Source of the DNA: Streptomyces sp. ICBB 8177
GTDB taxonomy: Bacteria; Actinomycetota; Actinomycetes; Streptomycetales; Streptomycetaceae
NCBI RefSeq assembly: GCF_003144095.1
Contig: NZ_NSKH01000002.1
Location: forward strand, 529,208-593,207
Direction of reading: 5' to 3'
Length of the DNA: 64,000 nucleotides
Within the stretch, counting starts at the first letter, position 1; the number at the start of each line of letters is the position of its first letter. The notes under the pieces were generated by a model, which did no database searches, was not told where the DNA came from, and saw nothing but the letters and a program-made list of their open reading frames with translations. Below, one piece after another: positions 44,615 through 54,290 of the stretch. The position numbers were made by a program, and so were the translations under genes.

Positions 44615-46000
44615 CTACCTGACCGTGACGAACGCGTCCGCCTCCCGGTCCGGGCGCGGTGCCGGCTCGGCCGCCGGGCGGCCCACCGCGACCGCGCCCA
44701 TCGGGTCCCAGTCGCCGGGCAGGTCCAGCGCCTTGCGCACGACGTCGCGGCAGAACATGCTGGACGACACCCACGCCGAGCCCAGCCGCTCACCGGCCAG
44801 CGCCACCAGCAGGTTCTGCACCGCGGCACCCGCCGCGACCACGAACATCTCCCGCTCGGCCGCGCCCCGGCGCGCGTCGGGGTAGGTGTGCGAGCCGTCC
44901 ATCACGAGGCACGGCACCACCAGGTACGGTGCCCGCCGCAGCACCTCTCCGCGCCGCAGGCGCCGGGCCACCGACTCCTCGGAGAAGCCGTCCGCGCGCA
45001 GGTCCGCGATCCACGCCTCCCGCATCGCGTCCAGCAGCCGCGTGCGCGACCGCTCGGACTCCAGCAGCACGAAGCGCCAGGGCGTCGTGTGGTGCGGCGC
45101 GGGCGCGGTCACCGCCGCCGCCACCGCCCGCCGCACCGCCGCCGGGTCGACCGGGTCGTCGGTGAACTCCCGTACCGTGCGCCGCATCGTCACCGCCTGC
45201 CGCAGCGCCTCGGAGGTGCCCAGCCGGAACATGTCGTCGGCCGCCCCGCGCGCCAGCGCCCGCGCCCCGGGGCCGTCGCCCGTGGGCAGCACGTACCGGC
45301 CGAGGCCGCGCACCACCGCCACCGGGACGCCGGACGCCTTGCCCTTGACCAGGTCGCCCGCCGCCGCCAGCTCGTCGGCCACGGCGACCACGGTGGCGTT
45401 CAGCTCGTTGCCCTGCGCGTCGGTTCCGCCGCGCAGGTCGTCCAGCACGCGCAGGCCCGCGGCGCCGATGGCGACGTCGGTCAGGCCGTTGCGCCAGGGC
45501 CGGCCGAAGGTGTCGGTGACGACGACCGCGACGTTCACCCCGAGCGCCTCGCGCAGCGCCGCCCGCAGCCGGGCCGCCGACGCGTCGGGGTCCTCGGGCA
45601 GCAGCAGGACGGTGCCCGGTTCGGTGTTGGACGCGTCCACCCCGGCCGCGGCCATCACCAGGCCCTGCCGGTTCTCCACGATGCGCAGGGTGCCGCGCCG
45701 GGCGACCAGCCGGACCGTCTCGGCGTCGATCGCCGCCTCCCGGTCGTCGGCCCGCACCACGCGGCCCTCCGCCTTGCTGACGATCTTGGAGGTGACCAAC
45801 AGCACGTCACCGTCCGCCAGTTGACCGCCTCCCGCGGCCGAGGTGATCAGCGCCGCCAGGTCGTCGCCCGGCCGCACCTCGGGGATGCCGACGACGCCCC
45901 GGACCTCGAACGAGGGGACGGACAGGACGCCGGTGCCGGGAGTCCGGTGCGAGGGGACGCCGGTGCGCGGTGCCGGGGTGCCGGGTGCCGGGGCGCTCAT
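44615..46000 (-). CDS. fbiB: Coenzyme F420 biosynthesis bifunctional protein (F420:glutamate ligase + nitroreductase domain)
   Basis: 461 aa; the ATG at 46000 overlaps the fbiA stop (ATGA). N-terminal CofE domain (about 30-265): [61 protein letters not shown]-terminal FMN nitroreductase domain (about 265-455): [49 protein letters not shown]. In actinobacteria FbiB adds the gamma-linked glutamates, and its C-terminal domain reduces dehydro-F420-0. The long Pro/Thr-rich N-terminus is usual for Streptomyces. Confidence 0.95.
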   Translation of the reverse strand: MSAPAPGTPAPRTGVPSHRTPGTGVLSVPSFEVRGVVGIPEVRPGDDLAALITSAAGGGQLADGDVLLVTSKIVSKAEGRVVRADDREAAIDAETVRLVARRGTLRIVENRQGLVMAAAGVDASNTEPGTVLLLPEDPDASAARLRAALREALGVNVAVVVTDTFGRPWRNGLTDVAIGAAGLRVLDDLRGGTDAQGNELNATVVAVADELAAAGDLVKGKASGVPVAVVRGLGRYVLPTGDGPGARALARGAADDMFRLGTSEALRQAVTMRRTVREFTDDPVDPAAVRRAVAAAVTAPAPHHTTPWRFVLLESERSRTRLLDAMREAWIADLRADGFSEESVARRLRRGEVLRRAPYLVVPCLVMDGSHTYPDARRGAAEREMFVVAAGAAVQNLLVALAGERLGSAWVSSSMFCRDVVRKALDLPGDWDPMGAVAVGRPAAEPAPRPDREADAFVTVR

Positions 46001-46980
46001 GCCCTCGCCTGCCCGCGTACCTCTTCCGCCAGCCGCAGCGCCTCGCGAGCCATCCGGGCCGCCGCGTCCACGTCCGTCATCATCAACGGCACCGCGCGGC
46101 AGCGGATGCCGGCCGCCTCGACCGCCTCGGTGGCGCCCGCGTCCACGGTGTCGACCAGCCAGCCGTCCAGCAGCCCGGAACCGTAGTGCTCGGCCACGGC
46201 CGCCGCCGTCGACTCCACGCCGACCGCCGCCAGCACCTTGTCCGCCATGCCGCGCACCGGCGCGTCACCGACGATCGGGGAGAGCCCGACCACCGGCACG
46301 CCCGCCTCGGCGATCGCCTCGCGGATGCCGGGGACGGCGAGGATCGTGCCGATGCTGACGACCGGGTTGGACGGCGGGAAGAGGATCACGTCGGCCTCGG
46401 CGATCGCCTCCAGCACGCCGGGCGCGGGCTTGGACTGCTCGGCGCCGACCGGCAGGATCGCCCGGGCGGGCACCGAGGCGTGCATCCGCACCCAGTACTC
46501 CTGGAAGTGCACCGCCTTGCGGCCGTCCTCGGGGGTGTCGACCACCACGTGCGTCTCGACCCGGTCGTCGGTCATCGGGATCAGCCGCACACCCGGCTGC
46601 CAGCGCGCGCACAGCGCCTCGGTCACCGCGCTGAGCGGATAGCCCGCGCCGAGCATCTGGGTGCGCACGATGTGGGTGGCGAAGTCGCGGTCGCCGAGCC
46701 CGAACCACTCGGGGCCGACCCCGTACGCGGCCAGCTCCGTCTTGACGGCGAACGTCTCGCCGGCCCGCCCCCAGCCCTGCTCCTCGTGGATGCCACCGCC
46801 GAGGGTGTACATCACGGTGTCGAGATCGGGACAGACCTTCAGCCCGAACAGATGGATGTCGTCGCCGGTGTTGCCGATGACGGTGATGTCGGCGTCCCCG
46901 GCGTCGTCCGCGACGGCTGCCTTGAGGCCGCGCAGGAACCGGGCGCCCCCGATACCTCCGGCCAGAACCACGATGCGCAT
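45997..46980 (-). CDS. fbiA: 2-phospho-L-lactate/enolpyruvyl transferase (CofD/FbiA)
   Basis: Joins the activated phospho-C3 unit to Fo to make (dehydro)F420-0. 327 aa, ATG at 46980. [16 protein letters not shown] at the N-terminus, [33 protein letters not shown], and [23 protein letters not shown] near residue 200. No Shine-Dalgarno precedes it. It starts 27 bp after the cysteine dioxygenase stop in the same direction, so read-through from that gene is expected, possibly with an internal leaderless promoter. Confidence 0.96.
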   Translation of the reverse strand: MRIVVLAGGIGGARFLRGLKAAVADDAGDADITVIGNTGDDIHLFGLKVCPDLDTVMYTLGGGIHEEQGWGRAGETFAVKTELAAYGVGPEWFGLGDRDFATHIVRTQMLGAGYPLSAVTEALCARWQPGVRLIPMTDDRVETHVVVDTPEDGRKAVHFQEYWVRMHASVPARAILPVGAEQSKPAPGVLEAIAEADVILFPPSNPVVSIGTILAVPGIREAIAEAGVPVVGLSPIVGDAPVRGMADKVLAAVGVESTAAAVAEHYGSGLLDGWLVDTVDAGATEAVEAAGIRCRAVPLMMTDVDAAARMAREALRLAEEVRGQARA

Positions 46981-47007
46981 GACGCACAGTCTGTCAGGGC
47001 CGCCTCG

Positions 47008-47595
47008 TCAGCCCGCCACGCGCTCCTGCCCGGCCTCCCGCGCCGCCGCGCCCGCCGCGTCGGCCAGGCCGGCCCGCGCGACGTGCCCGTACGGGGTCAT
47101 CTCGGTCAGGCCGGGGAAGTAGACGTGCAGGCTGACCGCGGGCTCCAGCGAGTCGTTGACCACCTCGTGCACGTGTCCGGGCGCCGCCACCCGCACCGCG
47201 CCCGGCCGCAGCGTGTCCCGGCGCTCCCCGCGCGGCGTGAGCGAGCGCTCCGTCAACTCGCCCTCCAGCACGGTCAGTACGCCGGTGGAGTCCCCGTGGT
47301 CGTGCGGCCCGGTGCCCTGGCCCGGCACCCAGCTCAGCAGCCACACCTCGTAGCCGGGTCCGGTGGCCAGGCGGGCGTACCAGCGGGTGGTGGCGTCGTA
47401 GCGCACCAGCGGCGCCCAGCGCTCCCGGTCGGCCGCGACGCTGCGGGCGAGGCCCGCGAACTCGGCGACGGTGGCCGGGTGGCGCGGGGCCGGCGGCAGC
47501 AGGTGGGGGAGCGCGAGCGGGTCGCCCGCGATGGAGATGTCGGAGGGGCGGGGGGCGTCCATGGCCGGGACGGCGGCGAGGGGGGCGCGATACAC
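47008..47595 (-). CDS. Cysteine dioxygenase family protein
   Basis: 195 aa from the GTG at 47595, chosen for AAGGA 7 bp upstream; the ATG at 47562 is the alternative. Iron-dependent oxidation of L-cysteine to cysteine sulfinate. Cupin ligands are H98 and H100 in TGPHDHGDSTGVLTVLEGEL and the His pair in APGHVHEVVN (H141 or H143); a late VSLHVYFPGL completes the barrel. It is of the bacterial type lacking the Cys-Tyr crosslink partner seen in mammals. A short ORF rich in Cys codons lies about 180 nt upstream on the same strand, and fbiAB follow directly. Confidence 0.88.
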   Translation of the reverse strand: MYRAPLAAVPAMDAPRPSDISIAGDPLALPHLLPPAPRHPATVAEFAGLARSVAADRERWAPLVRYDATTRWYARLATGPGYEVWLLSWVPGQGTGPHDHGDSTGVLTVLEGELTERSLTPRGERRDTLRPGAVRVAAPGHVHEVVNDSLEPAVSLHVYFPGLTEMTPYGHVARAGLADAAGAAAREAGQERVAG

Positions 47596-47708
47596 GGTGG
47601 TCCTTGCGGGGAGGAGCTTCGGTGGGCGGCGTGAAGCGGGCTGCGGGTGACCCAGGGAAGGGCCCTGCGGCGGAGTGCGGGACGAGGCCCGGCAGGTTCG
47701 GCGGTGGA

Positions 47709-47741
47709 CCGCCGCCTCGGCGGCCGGGGTACCGGCGGCGG
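47709..47741 (-). promoter_or_regulatory. Hairpin between the Cys-rich leader ORF and cysteine dioxygenase (candidate attenuator)
   Basis: On the minus strand CCGCCGCC (47741-47734) can pair with GGCGGCGG (47716-47709). The loop itself contains GGCCGCC, which could pair alternatively with the downstream arm. It starts 35 nt after the leader stop codon and ends about 110 nt before the dioxygenase start. No U-tract, so any termination would be Rho-dependent. Confidence 0.45.
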
Positions 47742-47776
47742 GCAGGGCGGTCAGAGAGCGCGCGACAGCGACAGCG

Positions 47777-47887
47777 TCAGCGACAACAGCCGCGACAACA
47801 GCGGCGGAGGAAGAGGTCGTGAACCGGCACGGCGGCGGCACGGGTCGCGCTGAGGCGGGTCCCGGTGGGCGCGTGGGTCACGGACAT
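47777..47887 (-). CDS. Cysteine-rich leader peptide upstream of cysteine dioxygenase-fbiAB
   Basis: Reading leftwards from the ATG at 47887 (a GTG at 47881 is in frame) a 36-codon ORF ends ...FLRRCCRGCCR-stop. All four Cys codons are TGT, the rare Cys codon in a genome of this GC, and the 11-base unit GCTGTTGTCGC is exactly repeated to give the two Cys pairs. The ORF has no ribosome site, so it may be leaderless; a TTGACA lies at 47924-47919. Poly-cysteine leader ORFs are known attenuators in mycobacteria, where ribosome stalling for lack of charged tRNA-Cys changes downstream expression. Position before a cysteine-consuming enzyme fits such control. Not proven to be translated. Confidence 0.6.
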   Translation of the reverse strand: MSVTHAPTGTRLSATRAAAVPVHDLFLRRCCRGCCR

Positions 47888-48398
47888 GGGATCAAGGAGA
47901 CCGGTCGAGCGGTCCGTCTGTCAACTTGATGTCGGGTTTGCCGCGAATCTTTCACCTGATCCGGTTCATCGCCCTGATGAAAGGTTTGCCGGGACCGCGG
48001 ATACGTCCCGCACCATCCGTACGTGGTCCGTACGCGGAGACGCGGTCGTGCTTCCGTGACCGGACTGTGATCCTTCCCGCTCCGCCACCCTCCGGGGAAC
48101 GACGGGCGCGTCCGCCGCGTCCTTGAGGGCGGACGGCGGTCAAGTGCCGCGCATGCCGAGGACGTTCGGGGGCATGCGCGGTGCGAGGGAGATCGCAAAC
48201 GCGTGCTGTCATGATTTGGGCCGATTTGAACACTTTCTGCTCACCCTTGGTTCCGCGGAGTGAATAAGGGGCCCAATAGCAGATCTCGGCTTGACTGGCC
48301 CGGATCAGCACACTTGTAATTTCACTCGTGTCGTTTAAGGCCCAACCAGCCGATGACGGCGTTTACGGGGAAACGACGGACGGACGAGGGGCGCGCGC
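47888..48398. other. Structured intergenic region between the Cys leader and whiB
   Basis: About 510 bp with no credible ORF. Two neighbouring hairpins stand out: CGTCCGCC/GGCGGACG (48109-48135) and a perfect 11-bp stem CCGCGCATGCC/GGCATGCGCGG (48147-48181). They might end transcripts from either side or belong to a small RNA. The part nearest whiB (48200-48350) is AT-rich and holds its promoter. Confidence 0.45.
48291..48320 (+). promoter_or_regulatory. whiB promoter
   Basis: TTGACT (48291-48296) and TGTAAT (48315-48320) are spaced by 18 bp, 79 bp before the whiB ATG. AGTGA at 48259 and TCACT at 48322 flank the region and resemble half sites of the BldD operator (AGTGA-n-TCACC); BldD control of whiB is known in Streptomyces, but the wide spacing makes these sites doubtful. 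Confidence 0.6.
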
Positions 48399-48662
48399 AT
48401 GACCGAGCAGTTCCAGCTGCTGCTGGCCGAGGAGGCGGACGAGGAGCTCGGATGGCAGGAGCGCGCGCTGTGCGCGCAGACCGACCCCGAGTCCTTCTTT
48501 CCCGAGAAGGGCGGCTCCACCCGCGAGGCGAAGAAGGTCTGCCTCGCGTGCGAGGTCCGCTCCGAGTGCCTGGAGTACGCCCTCGCCCACGACGAGCGGT
48601 TCGGCATCTGGGGCGGGCTGTCGGAGCGGGAACGCCGCCGCCTGAAGAAGGCCGCGATCTGA
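48399..48662 (+). CDS. whiB: WhiB, Fe-S cluster developmental regulator
   Basis: 87 aa, ATG at 48399 preceded by GAGGGGCG. Four cluster cysteines C25, C48, C51 and C57 (ALCAQ, VCLACEVRSECLEY), the turn GIWGG and the basic tail SERERRRLKKAAI that contacts DNA. Short acidic N-terminus. With WhiA it switches on sporulation septation genes; the mycobacterial counterpart is WhiB2. Placement beside fbiAB and manB agrees with the conserved actinobacterial order. Confidence 0.96.
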   Translation: MTEQFQLLLAEEADEELGWQERALCAQTDPESFFPEKGGSTREAKKVCLACEVRSECLEYALAHDERFGIWGGLSERERRRLKKAAI

Positions 48663-48927
48663 CCGCGGGACCACGGCCCGGCCCGGCCCGGCCCGGCGCT
48701 GAGGCGCCGCAACCAGGCGAATTCCCGCGCGGCCGGGCGGAATGCAGACCGGGCCAATCACGGTGAACACCGGACGAAACCGCGGGCGCGTCCGGTGCGG
48801 GCACCGGACGCCGGGCGGACCCGGGCCCACGATGAGCCGTTAGTGTGGGTGGCCGTCCGAGACACGTGACAGGCCGAGCAGGCCGCGCGCGTCCACCGCA
48901 GTCCAGCGAACCGGGGCCCGCACCTCG

Positions 48928-51900
48928 ATGTCCGTGCACAGCCACCAGGGGGGACACCCCGCCCAAGAGGCGGCCCACGCCCCCGTCCAGCCACCGGCGT
49001 TCCCGCGTCACATCGTCACCGCCGTGCTCGTCGCGCACGACGGAGCCCGCTGGCTCCCCGACGCCCTGTCCGGGCTGCTCGGCCAGGAACGCCCGGTGCA
49101 GGACGTCGTCGCCGCCGACACCGGAAGCGCCGACGACACCGCCCGGCTGCTCACCGAATCGCTCGGCGCGGACCGCGTGCTGCACCTGGCCCGCCGCACC
49201 GGATTCGGCACCGCCGTCGCCGAGGCGCTGCGCGCCACGCCGCCGGTCACCCCGGACCAACTCCCGTACCTGACCGACGCGAACGGCTGGAACCGGGCCG
49301 CCGGGGCCTGGGACGACGACGCGCGCGACGGCGACCCCGTGCAGTGGCTGTGGCTGCTGCACGACGACTGCGAGCCCGCCCCCGACGCACTCGCCCAGTT
49401 GCTGAGGGTCGCCGACTCCACGCCGTCCGCCGTCATCGTCGGTCCCAAGCTGCGCAGTTGGTACGACCGCAGGGCGCTGCTGGAGGTCGGCGTCAGCATC
49501 GCCCGCTCCGGACGCCGCTGGACCGGCCTGGAGCGCCGCGAGCAGGACCAGGGCCAGCACGACCAGGTGCGCCAGGTGCTGTCGGTCTCCTCCGCGGGCA
49601 TGCTGGTCCGCCGCGACGTGTGGGAACGGCTCGGCGGCTTCGACCGGCGCCTGCCGCTGATGCGCGACGACGTCGACTTCTGCTGGCGCGCCCAGGCCGC
49701 GGGCCACACCGTGCTGGTCGCCCCCGACGCCGTCCTGCGGCACGCGGAGGCCGCCTCCCGCGAGCGCCGCGCCGTCGACTGCGCGGGCCGCACCCCGCAC
49801 AACCCGCACCGCGTCGACAAGGCCGGCGCCGTCTACACGCTGCTCGCCAACACCCGCGGCGCCCTGCTGCCGTACGTAGCCGCGCGCATCGTCATCGGCA
49901 CCCTGCTGCGCACCGTCGGCTACCTCGTCGGCAAGGTCCCGGGACAGGCGCTGGACGAGGTCACCGGTCTGCTCGGGGTGCTGCTGCGGCCCGGCCGGAT
50001 CCTCGGCGCCCGCCGCGACCGCGGCAAACCCGCCGTGGCGCCCGCCGAACTGCGCCCGCTCTTCCCGCCGCCCGGCGCCACCGTCCGGGTCACCGTCGAG
50101 CAGGTCTACAGCAACGTCTCCGGCCGCGCCGAGGCCGACTCCTCCTCCGCCGGACGGCACGGCGGCGCGATCGAGTCCGGGCCGGGCGACGACGACGCCG
50201 ACTTCCTGGAGGTCGAGCAGTTCGCCCGGCTGCGCAGGATCGCCCACAAGCCCGGGCCGATGCTGTTCGTGGTGCTGCTGCTGGTCTCGCTCATCGCCTG
50301 CCGCGACCTGCTCGGCGGCGGCTCCCTCGCCGGCGGCGCCCTGCTGCCCGCCCCCTCCGGCGCCTCCGACCTGTGGGGCGCGTTCACCGGGGCGTGGCAC
50401 GCGGTCGGCACCGGCGACACCCAGGCCGCGCCGCCCTACCTCGCGCTGCTCGCCATCGCCTCCTCCGTCCTGTTCGGCAGCACCGGGCTCGCCCTGACCC
50501 TGCTCCTGGTCTGCTCGGTCCCGCTCGCCGGGGTCACCGCCTACTTCGCCTCCCGGCCGCTGGTGGAGTCCCGGCTGCTGCGCGCCTGGGGCTCGATCGC
50601 CTACGCCTTCCTGCCCGCCGCCACCGGCGCGCTCGCGGGCGGCCGCCTCGGCACCGCGGTCCTCGCCGTCCTGCTACCGCTGATGGCCCGCGCCGCCATC
50701 GCCGCCAGCGGCCTGACCGGCGCCCCCGGCTCCCGCCCGAGCTGGCGCTCCGCCTGGGCGTACGGACTGCTGCTGACCGTCACGACCGCGTTCACCCCGA
50801 TCGTGTGGCCGCTGGCCGTGGGCCTGGCGGTCGCCGCGCTGGCGCTGCGGGCGCTGCGCGGGCAGGGCGGGCTGCTGGTACCGCAGGCGCTGCGCCTGCT
50901 CGCCGCGCTCGCCACGCCCGTCGTCGTGCTGGCGCCCTGGTCGCTGACGCTACTGGCGCACCCCTCGTTCTTCCTGCGCGAGGCCGGACTGACCTACCGC
51001 GGCGGCACCGCCTCCGCGCTCGACCTGGCCGTGCTCAGCCCCGGCGGCCCCAAGGCGACCGCGGGACTGCTGCTGATCGGGCTGGTGCTCGCCGGGTTCG
51101 CGGCGCTGCTGCGCGGCGACCGCAGGCTCGCCGTCCTGGCCGCCTGGACGGTGGCGCTCGCCGGACTGCTGGCCGCCGCCGCGCAGAACCACTACGACTG
51201 GGCGGGCTCCCCGACCCTCGTCTACGGCTTCGCGCTGATCGCCGCCGCCGTCGTCGGCGCCGAGGGCGCCCGCGAGCGGATCTCCGCCTCGGGCTTCGGC
51301 TGGCGCCAGCCGGTCGCCGCGCTGATCGCGCTGGCCGCCGCCGTCGCCCCGCTGATCGCGGCCGCCGACTGGATGTACAACGGCGCCGCCGGACCGCTCC
51401 AGCGCACGAGCACCACCCAGGTGCCCGCGTTCGTCGCCGAGGAGGCCTCCACCAGCGACCAGCCGCGCACCCTCGTGCTCGACGGCGACCCCGGCCACGT
51501 CAGGTACTCCCTGGTGCGCGGCGCGGGCGCGCAGATCGGCGACGGCGAACTCACCGCCGAGGCCGGCCGCGACACCGGACTCGACGCGGTCGTCGGCAAC
51601 CTCGTGGCGGGCTCCGGCGCCGACGAGACCAGCGCGCTGGGCGACTACGCCATCGGGTACGTGCTTCTCCAGCCCGGCGCGCCCGCCGACATGAGCCGCA
51701 TCCTCGACGGCACCCCGGGCCTGAACCGGCTCAGCCAGGCGGGCGGCACCGCGCTGTGGCGGGTCTCCCAGGACGTCGCCCGGGTCACCATCACTACCCC
51801 GAAGGGCGCCACCGGCCCCGCCACGGCCCCCGTCCTGGTCTCCTCCGGCAAGGTCGAGGCGCACACCACGATCCCGTCCGGCGCGGACGGCCGGGTGCTG

Positions 51901-52755
51901 CGCGTCGCCGACACCGCCGCGCCCGGCTGGCACGCCACGCTGGACGGCAAGCCGCTGACCCCGACCACCGTGGACGGCTGGGCCCAGGGCTTCCAGCTCC
52001 CGGCCCAGGGCGGCCACCTCGACCTGACCTACGACGCGCCCTTCACGCACACCGCGTGGCTGGCGGTACAGGGCCTGCTGGCGCTGGTCGTGATCGTGCT
52101 GGCGCTGCCCGGCCGCCGCCGCGAGATCGACGACGACCTGCCCGAGGAGGCGCTCGCCGCGGCGGCCGCCGCCGTGCCCGCCCAGCCGGTCGAGGGCGAG
52201 GGCCGCCGGGCCCGCCGCCTGCGCGCCCAGGCGGAGGCCGCCGCGGCCCCGGAGGCGGGCGCCGCCTCCGCACCGCCGTCCGAGCCGGACGCGTTCACCC
52301 CGCCGCCCCCGGACCCGTACGACCCGACGCAGCCCCAGCCCGAGGCCTACGACCCGGAGCAGCAGCCCGAGCAGGCCCCGTACGCCGACATCCCCGCGCA
52401 GCCGACCGGCTACGACGAGTGGAACGCGTACACCTACCAGCAGCAGGGCGGCGAGTACACCACCTACGCGGAGGGCCAGTACGCCGAGGGCGGCTACCCG
52501 GCCGCGCCCTACCCCGACGCGCCGTACCAGGACACCCCCTACCAGGACGCCGGGGGGCAGCCGGGCTACCAGGGCGACCCGTACCAGCAGGGCTACGACA
52601 CCGGCCAGTACCCGCCGTACCAGGACCCGGTCCAGGGCCCGCCGCAGGACCAGGGCGGCGAGTACCACCCGTACGGCTATCCGCCGCCGCCCCGCGCCCC
52701 GCACTACGACCCCGCCTACGACCCGGCCCACGGTGACGGGAGCGAGCAGCAGTGA
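48928..52755 (+). CDS. Large multi-pass membrane protein with N-terminal family 2 glycosyltransferase domain
   Basis: 1275 aa, ATG at 48928. Residues about 25-320: GT-A domain with VTAVLVAHDGARWLPDALSGLL, WLWLLHDDCEP (DDx nucleotide-sugar site) and FDRRLPLMRDDVDFCWRAQAAG. About 440-830: some ten or more hydrophobic helices. About 830-1050: an extracytoplasmic beta-rich region. One last TM near 1055. From about 1110 to the end the tail is low-complexity Pro/Gln/Tyr with repeats such as PYQD, GYQGDPYQQGY and QYPPYQD, probably cytosolic. Presumably uses a nucleotide- or lipid-linked sugar for a wall glycan. Overlaps the next gene by 4 bp. Confidence 0.9.
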   Translation: MSVHSHQGGHPAQEAAHAPVQPPAFPRHIVTAVLVAHDGARWLPDALSGLLGQERPVQDVVAADTGSADDTARLLTESLGADRVLHLARRTGFGTAVAEALRATPPVTPDQLPYLTDANGWNRAAGAWDDDARDGDPVQWLWLLHDDCEPAPDALAQLLRVADSTPSAVIVGPKLRSWYDRRALLEVGVSIARSGRRWTGLERREQDQGQHDQVRQVLSVSSAGMLVRRDVWERLGGFDRRLPLMRDDVDFCWRAQAAGHTVLVAPDAVLRHAEAASRERRAVDCAGRTPHNPHRVDKAGAVYTLLANTRGALLPYVAARIVIGTLLRTVGYLVGKVPGQALDEVTGLLGVLLRPGRILGARRDRGKPAVAPAELRPLFPPPGATVRVTVEQVYSNVSGRAEADSSSAGRHGGAIESGPGDDDADFLEVEQFARLRRIAHKPGPMLFVVLLLVSLIACRDLLGGGSLAGGALLPAPSGASDLWGAFTGAWHAVGTGDTQAAPPYLALLAIASSVLFGSTGLALTLLLVCSVPLAGVTAYFASRPLVESRLLRAWGSIAYAFLPAATGALAGGRLGTAVLAVLLPLMARAAIAASGLTGAPGSRPSWRSAWAYGLLLTVTTAFTPIVWPLAVGLAVAALALRALRGQGGLLVPQALRLLAALATPVVVLAPWSLTLLAHPSFFLREAGLTYRGGTASALDLAVLSPGGPKATAGLLLIGLVLAGFAALLRGDRRLAVLAAWTVALAGLLAAAAQNHYDWAGSPTLVYGFALIAAAVVGAEGARERISASGFGWRQPVAALIALAAAVAPLIAAADWMYNGAAGPLQRTSTTQVPAFVAEEASTSDQPRTLVLDGDPGHVRYSLVRGAGAQIGDGELTAEAGRDTGLDAVVGNLVAGSGADETSALGDYAIGYVLLQPGAPADMSRILDGTPGLNRLSQAGGTALWRVSQDVARVTITTPKGATGPATAPVLVSSGKVEAHTTIPSGADGRVLRVADTAAPGWHATLDGKPLTPTTVDGWAQGFQLPAQGGHLDLTYDAPFTHTAWLAVQGLLALVVIVLALPGRRREIDDDLPEEALAAAAAAVPAQPVEGEGRRARRLRAQAEAAAAPEAGAASAPPSEPDAFTPPPPDPYDPTQPQPEAYDPEQQPEQAPYADIPAQPTGYDEWNAYTYQQQGGEYTTYAEGQYAEGGYPAAPYPDAPYQDTPYQDAGGQPGYQGDPYQQGYDTGQYPPYQDPVQGPPQDQGGEYHPYGYPPPPRAPHYDPAYDPAHGDGSEQQ

Positions 52756-54251
52756 ACCGCACGACCTACTGGCCGGCCGGCGTGGTCGCCGCCTTCGCCG
52801 CTGTCTTCGCGATCGCCACGGTGCTCGCCCCGGCCCCCGGCTCCGACCAGCCGAAGGTCTCGACGACCGCGGCGCGCAAGCCCGTCCAGCGCTCCACGCT
52901 GGTGTGCCCCGGCGTCACCGGCTCCGACTACGCCGCGACCACCTACACCGCCTACACCCCGCCCGGCACCGTCTCCGGCTCCGGCGGCACCGCCCAGCTC
53001 CAGGTCGGCCAGACCGCCGACGGTGCGGGCAACACCACGAGCGGCGCGGGCGACGGCAAGCCGGTCGCCCCGCTGGCCGCCCCGGGCAAGCCGGTCACCG
53101 CCGACGCAGCCAAGACCGCGAGCCCCCTCATCGGCACCGCCGACGGCGCCTTCGCCCCCGGCTGGACCGTGCAGGAGACCACCACCGTCCAGGCGGGCGC
53201 CGGGCACGGACTGCTCGGTACCTCCTGCGGCACGCCCGGCGCCGACTTCTGGATTCCCGGCGCCAGCACCGCGAGCAGCCGTCAGGACTACGTGCAGCTG
53301 ACCAACCCCGACTCCACGGCCGCCGTCGCCGACATCGAGCTGTACGACGCCAACGGCGCGGTCAACGCCCCCGGCGGCGAGGGCATCACCGTCCCCGGCG
53401 ACTCATCGGTCCCGGTGCTGCTGTCCACCCTCACCGGCGAGAACAGCAGCGACCTGACCGTCCACGTCGAGGCGCGCACCGGCCGGGTCGGCGCCGCCGT
53501 GCAGGCGATGGACTCCAGCGCGGGCGGCGACTGGCTCGACCCCTCGGCCACCCCCGCCACCAGCGCCGTGCTGCCCGGCATCCCCGCCGACGCCTCCGAC
53601 GTGCGGCTGGTGGCCTACGCCACCGGCTCCGACGACGCGAACCTGAAGGTCCAGCTGCTCACCCCGACCGGCGCGATCACCCCGGCCGGGCACGAGACGC
53701 TGGACCTCAAGAGCGGCATGACCACGGCCGTCGACCTCGGCGCCCTCACCAAGGGGCAGGCCGGCTCCCTGCGGCTCACCCCGACCGACCCCTCCCAGGC
53801 CGCCCCGTTCGTCGCCGCCCTGAAGGTGGTCCGAGGCAGGAACGGCAACGACGAGACCGCGTTCATCCCCGCCACGGCCGCCGTGGGCCAGCGCGCCACC
53901 GTCGCCGACAACCGCTCCGGAGGCACCACCCTCTCGCTGGCCGCCACCGACGCCGCCGCGACCGTGCGGATCACCTCCTCGGCCGGATCCGGCGGCGGGA
54001 CCCCCGCCACCAAGACCGTCACGATCCAGCCCGGCACCACGGTCTCCCTGACGCCCCCGGCGCCGCAGGGCGGCAAGGGCACGTTCGCGGTCACCGTCGA
54101 GCCGCTGTCCGGCGGGCCGGTCTACGCCTCCAGGGAGCTGGCGGTCGCGCAGGACAGCCTGCCCGCGTTCACCATCCAGACGATGCCCGACGACGGCGGC
54201 ACGGTGGCGGTGCCCACGGCCGGCCAGGACCTGACGATCCTGCAACGCTGA
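52752..54251 (+). CDS. DUF5719 family exported protein
   Basis: 499 aa; GTG at 52752 overlaps the glycosyltransferase stop (GTGA), so the two are coupled. One N-terminal membrane segment (about 8-26, a signal anchor) and then an all-beta extracytoplasmic chain with repeated Thr/Ala/Gly-rich strands (e.g. SRQDYVQLTNPDSTAAVADIEL, resembling fibronectin-like or carbohydrate-binding repeats). No enzyme motif. It probably acts at the cell surface with the glycosyltransferase. Confidence 0.85.
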   Translation: MNRTTYWPAGVVAAFAAVFAIATVLAPAPGSDQPKVSTTAARKPVQRSTLVCPGVTGSDYAATTYTAYTPPGTVSGSGGTAQLQVGQTADGAGNTTSGAGDGKPVAPLAAPGKPVTADAAKTASPLIGTADGAFAPGWTVQETTTVQAGAGHGLLGTSCGTPGADFWIPGASTASSRQDYVQLTNPDSTAAVADIELYDANGAVNAPGGEGITVPGDSSVPVLLSTLTGENSSDLTVHVEARTGRVGAAVQAMDSSAGGDWLDPSATPATSAVLPGIPADASDVRLVAYATGSDDANLKVQLLTPTGAITPAGHETLDLKSGMTTAVDLGALTKGQAGSLRLTPTDPSQAAPFVAALKVVRGRNGNDETAFIPATAAVGQRATVADNRSGGTTLSLAATDAAATVRITSSAGSGGGTPATKTVTIQPGTTVSLTPPAPQGGKGTFAVTVEPLSGGPVYASRELAVAQDSLPAFTIQTMPDDGGTVAVPTAGQDLTILQR

Positions 54252-54290
54252 GGGGCGCCCGCCCGAAGCCCCCGGGAGCCTTCGGGCTCC

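Noticed and set aside
47604..47929. Plus-strand ORFs of 68-84 codons over the cysteine dioxygenase leader
   Set aside because: They are antisense of the leader and hairpin region, Arg/Gln-rich, with no ribosome sites.
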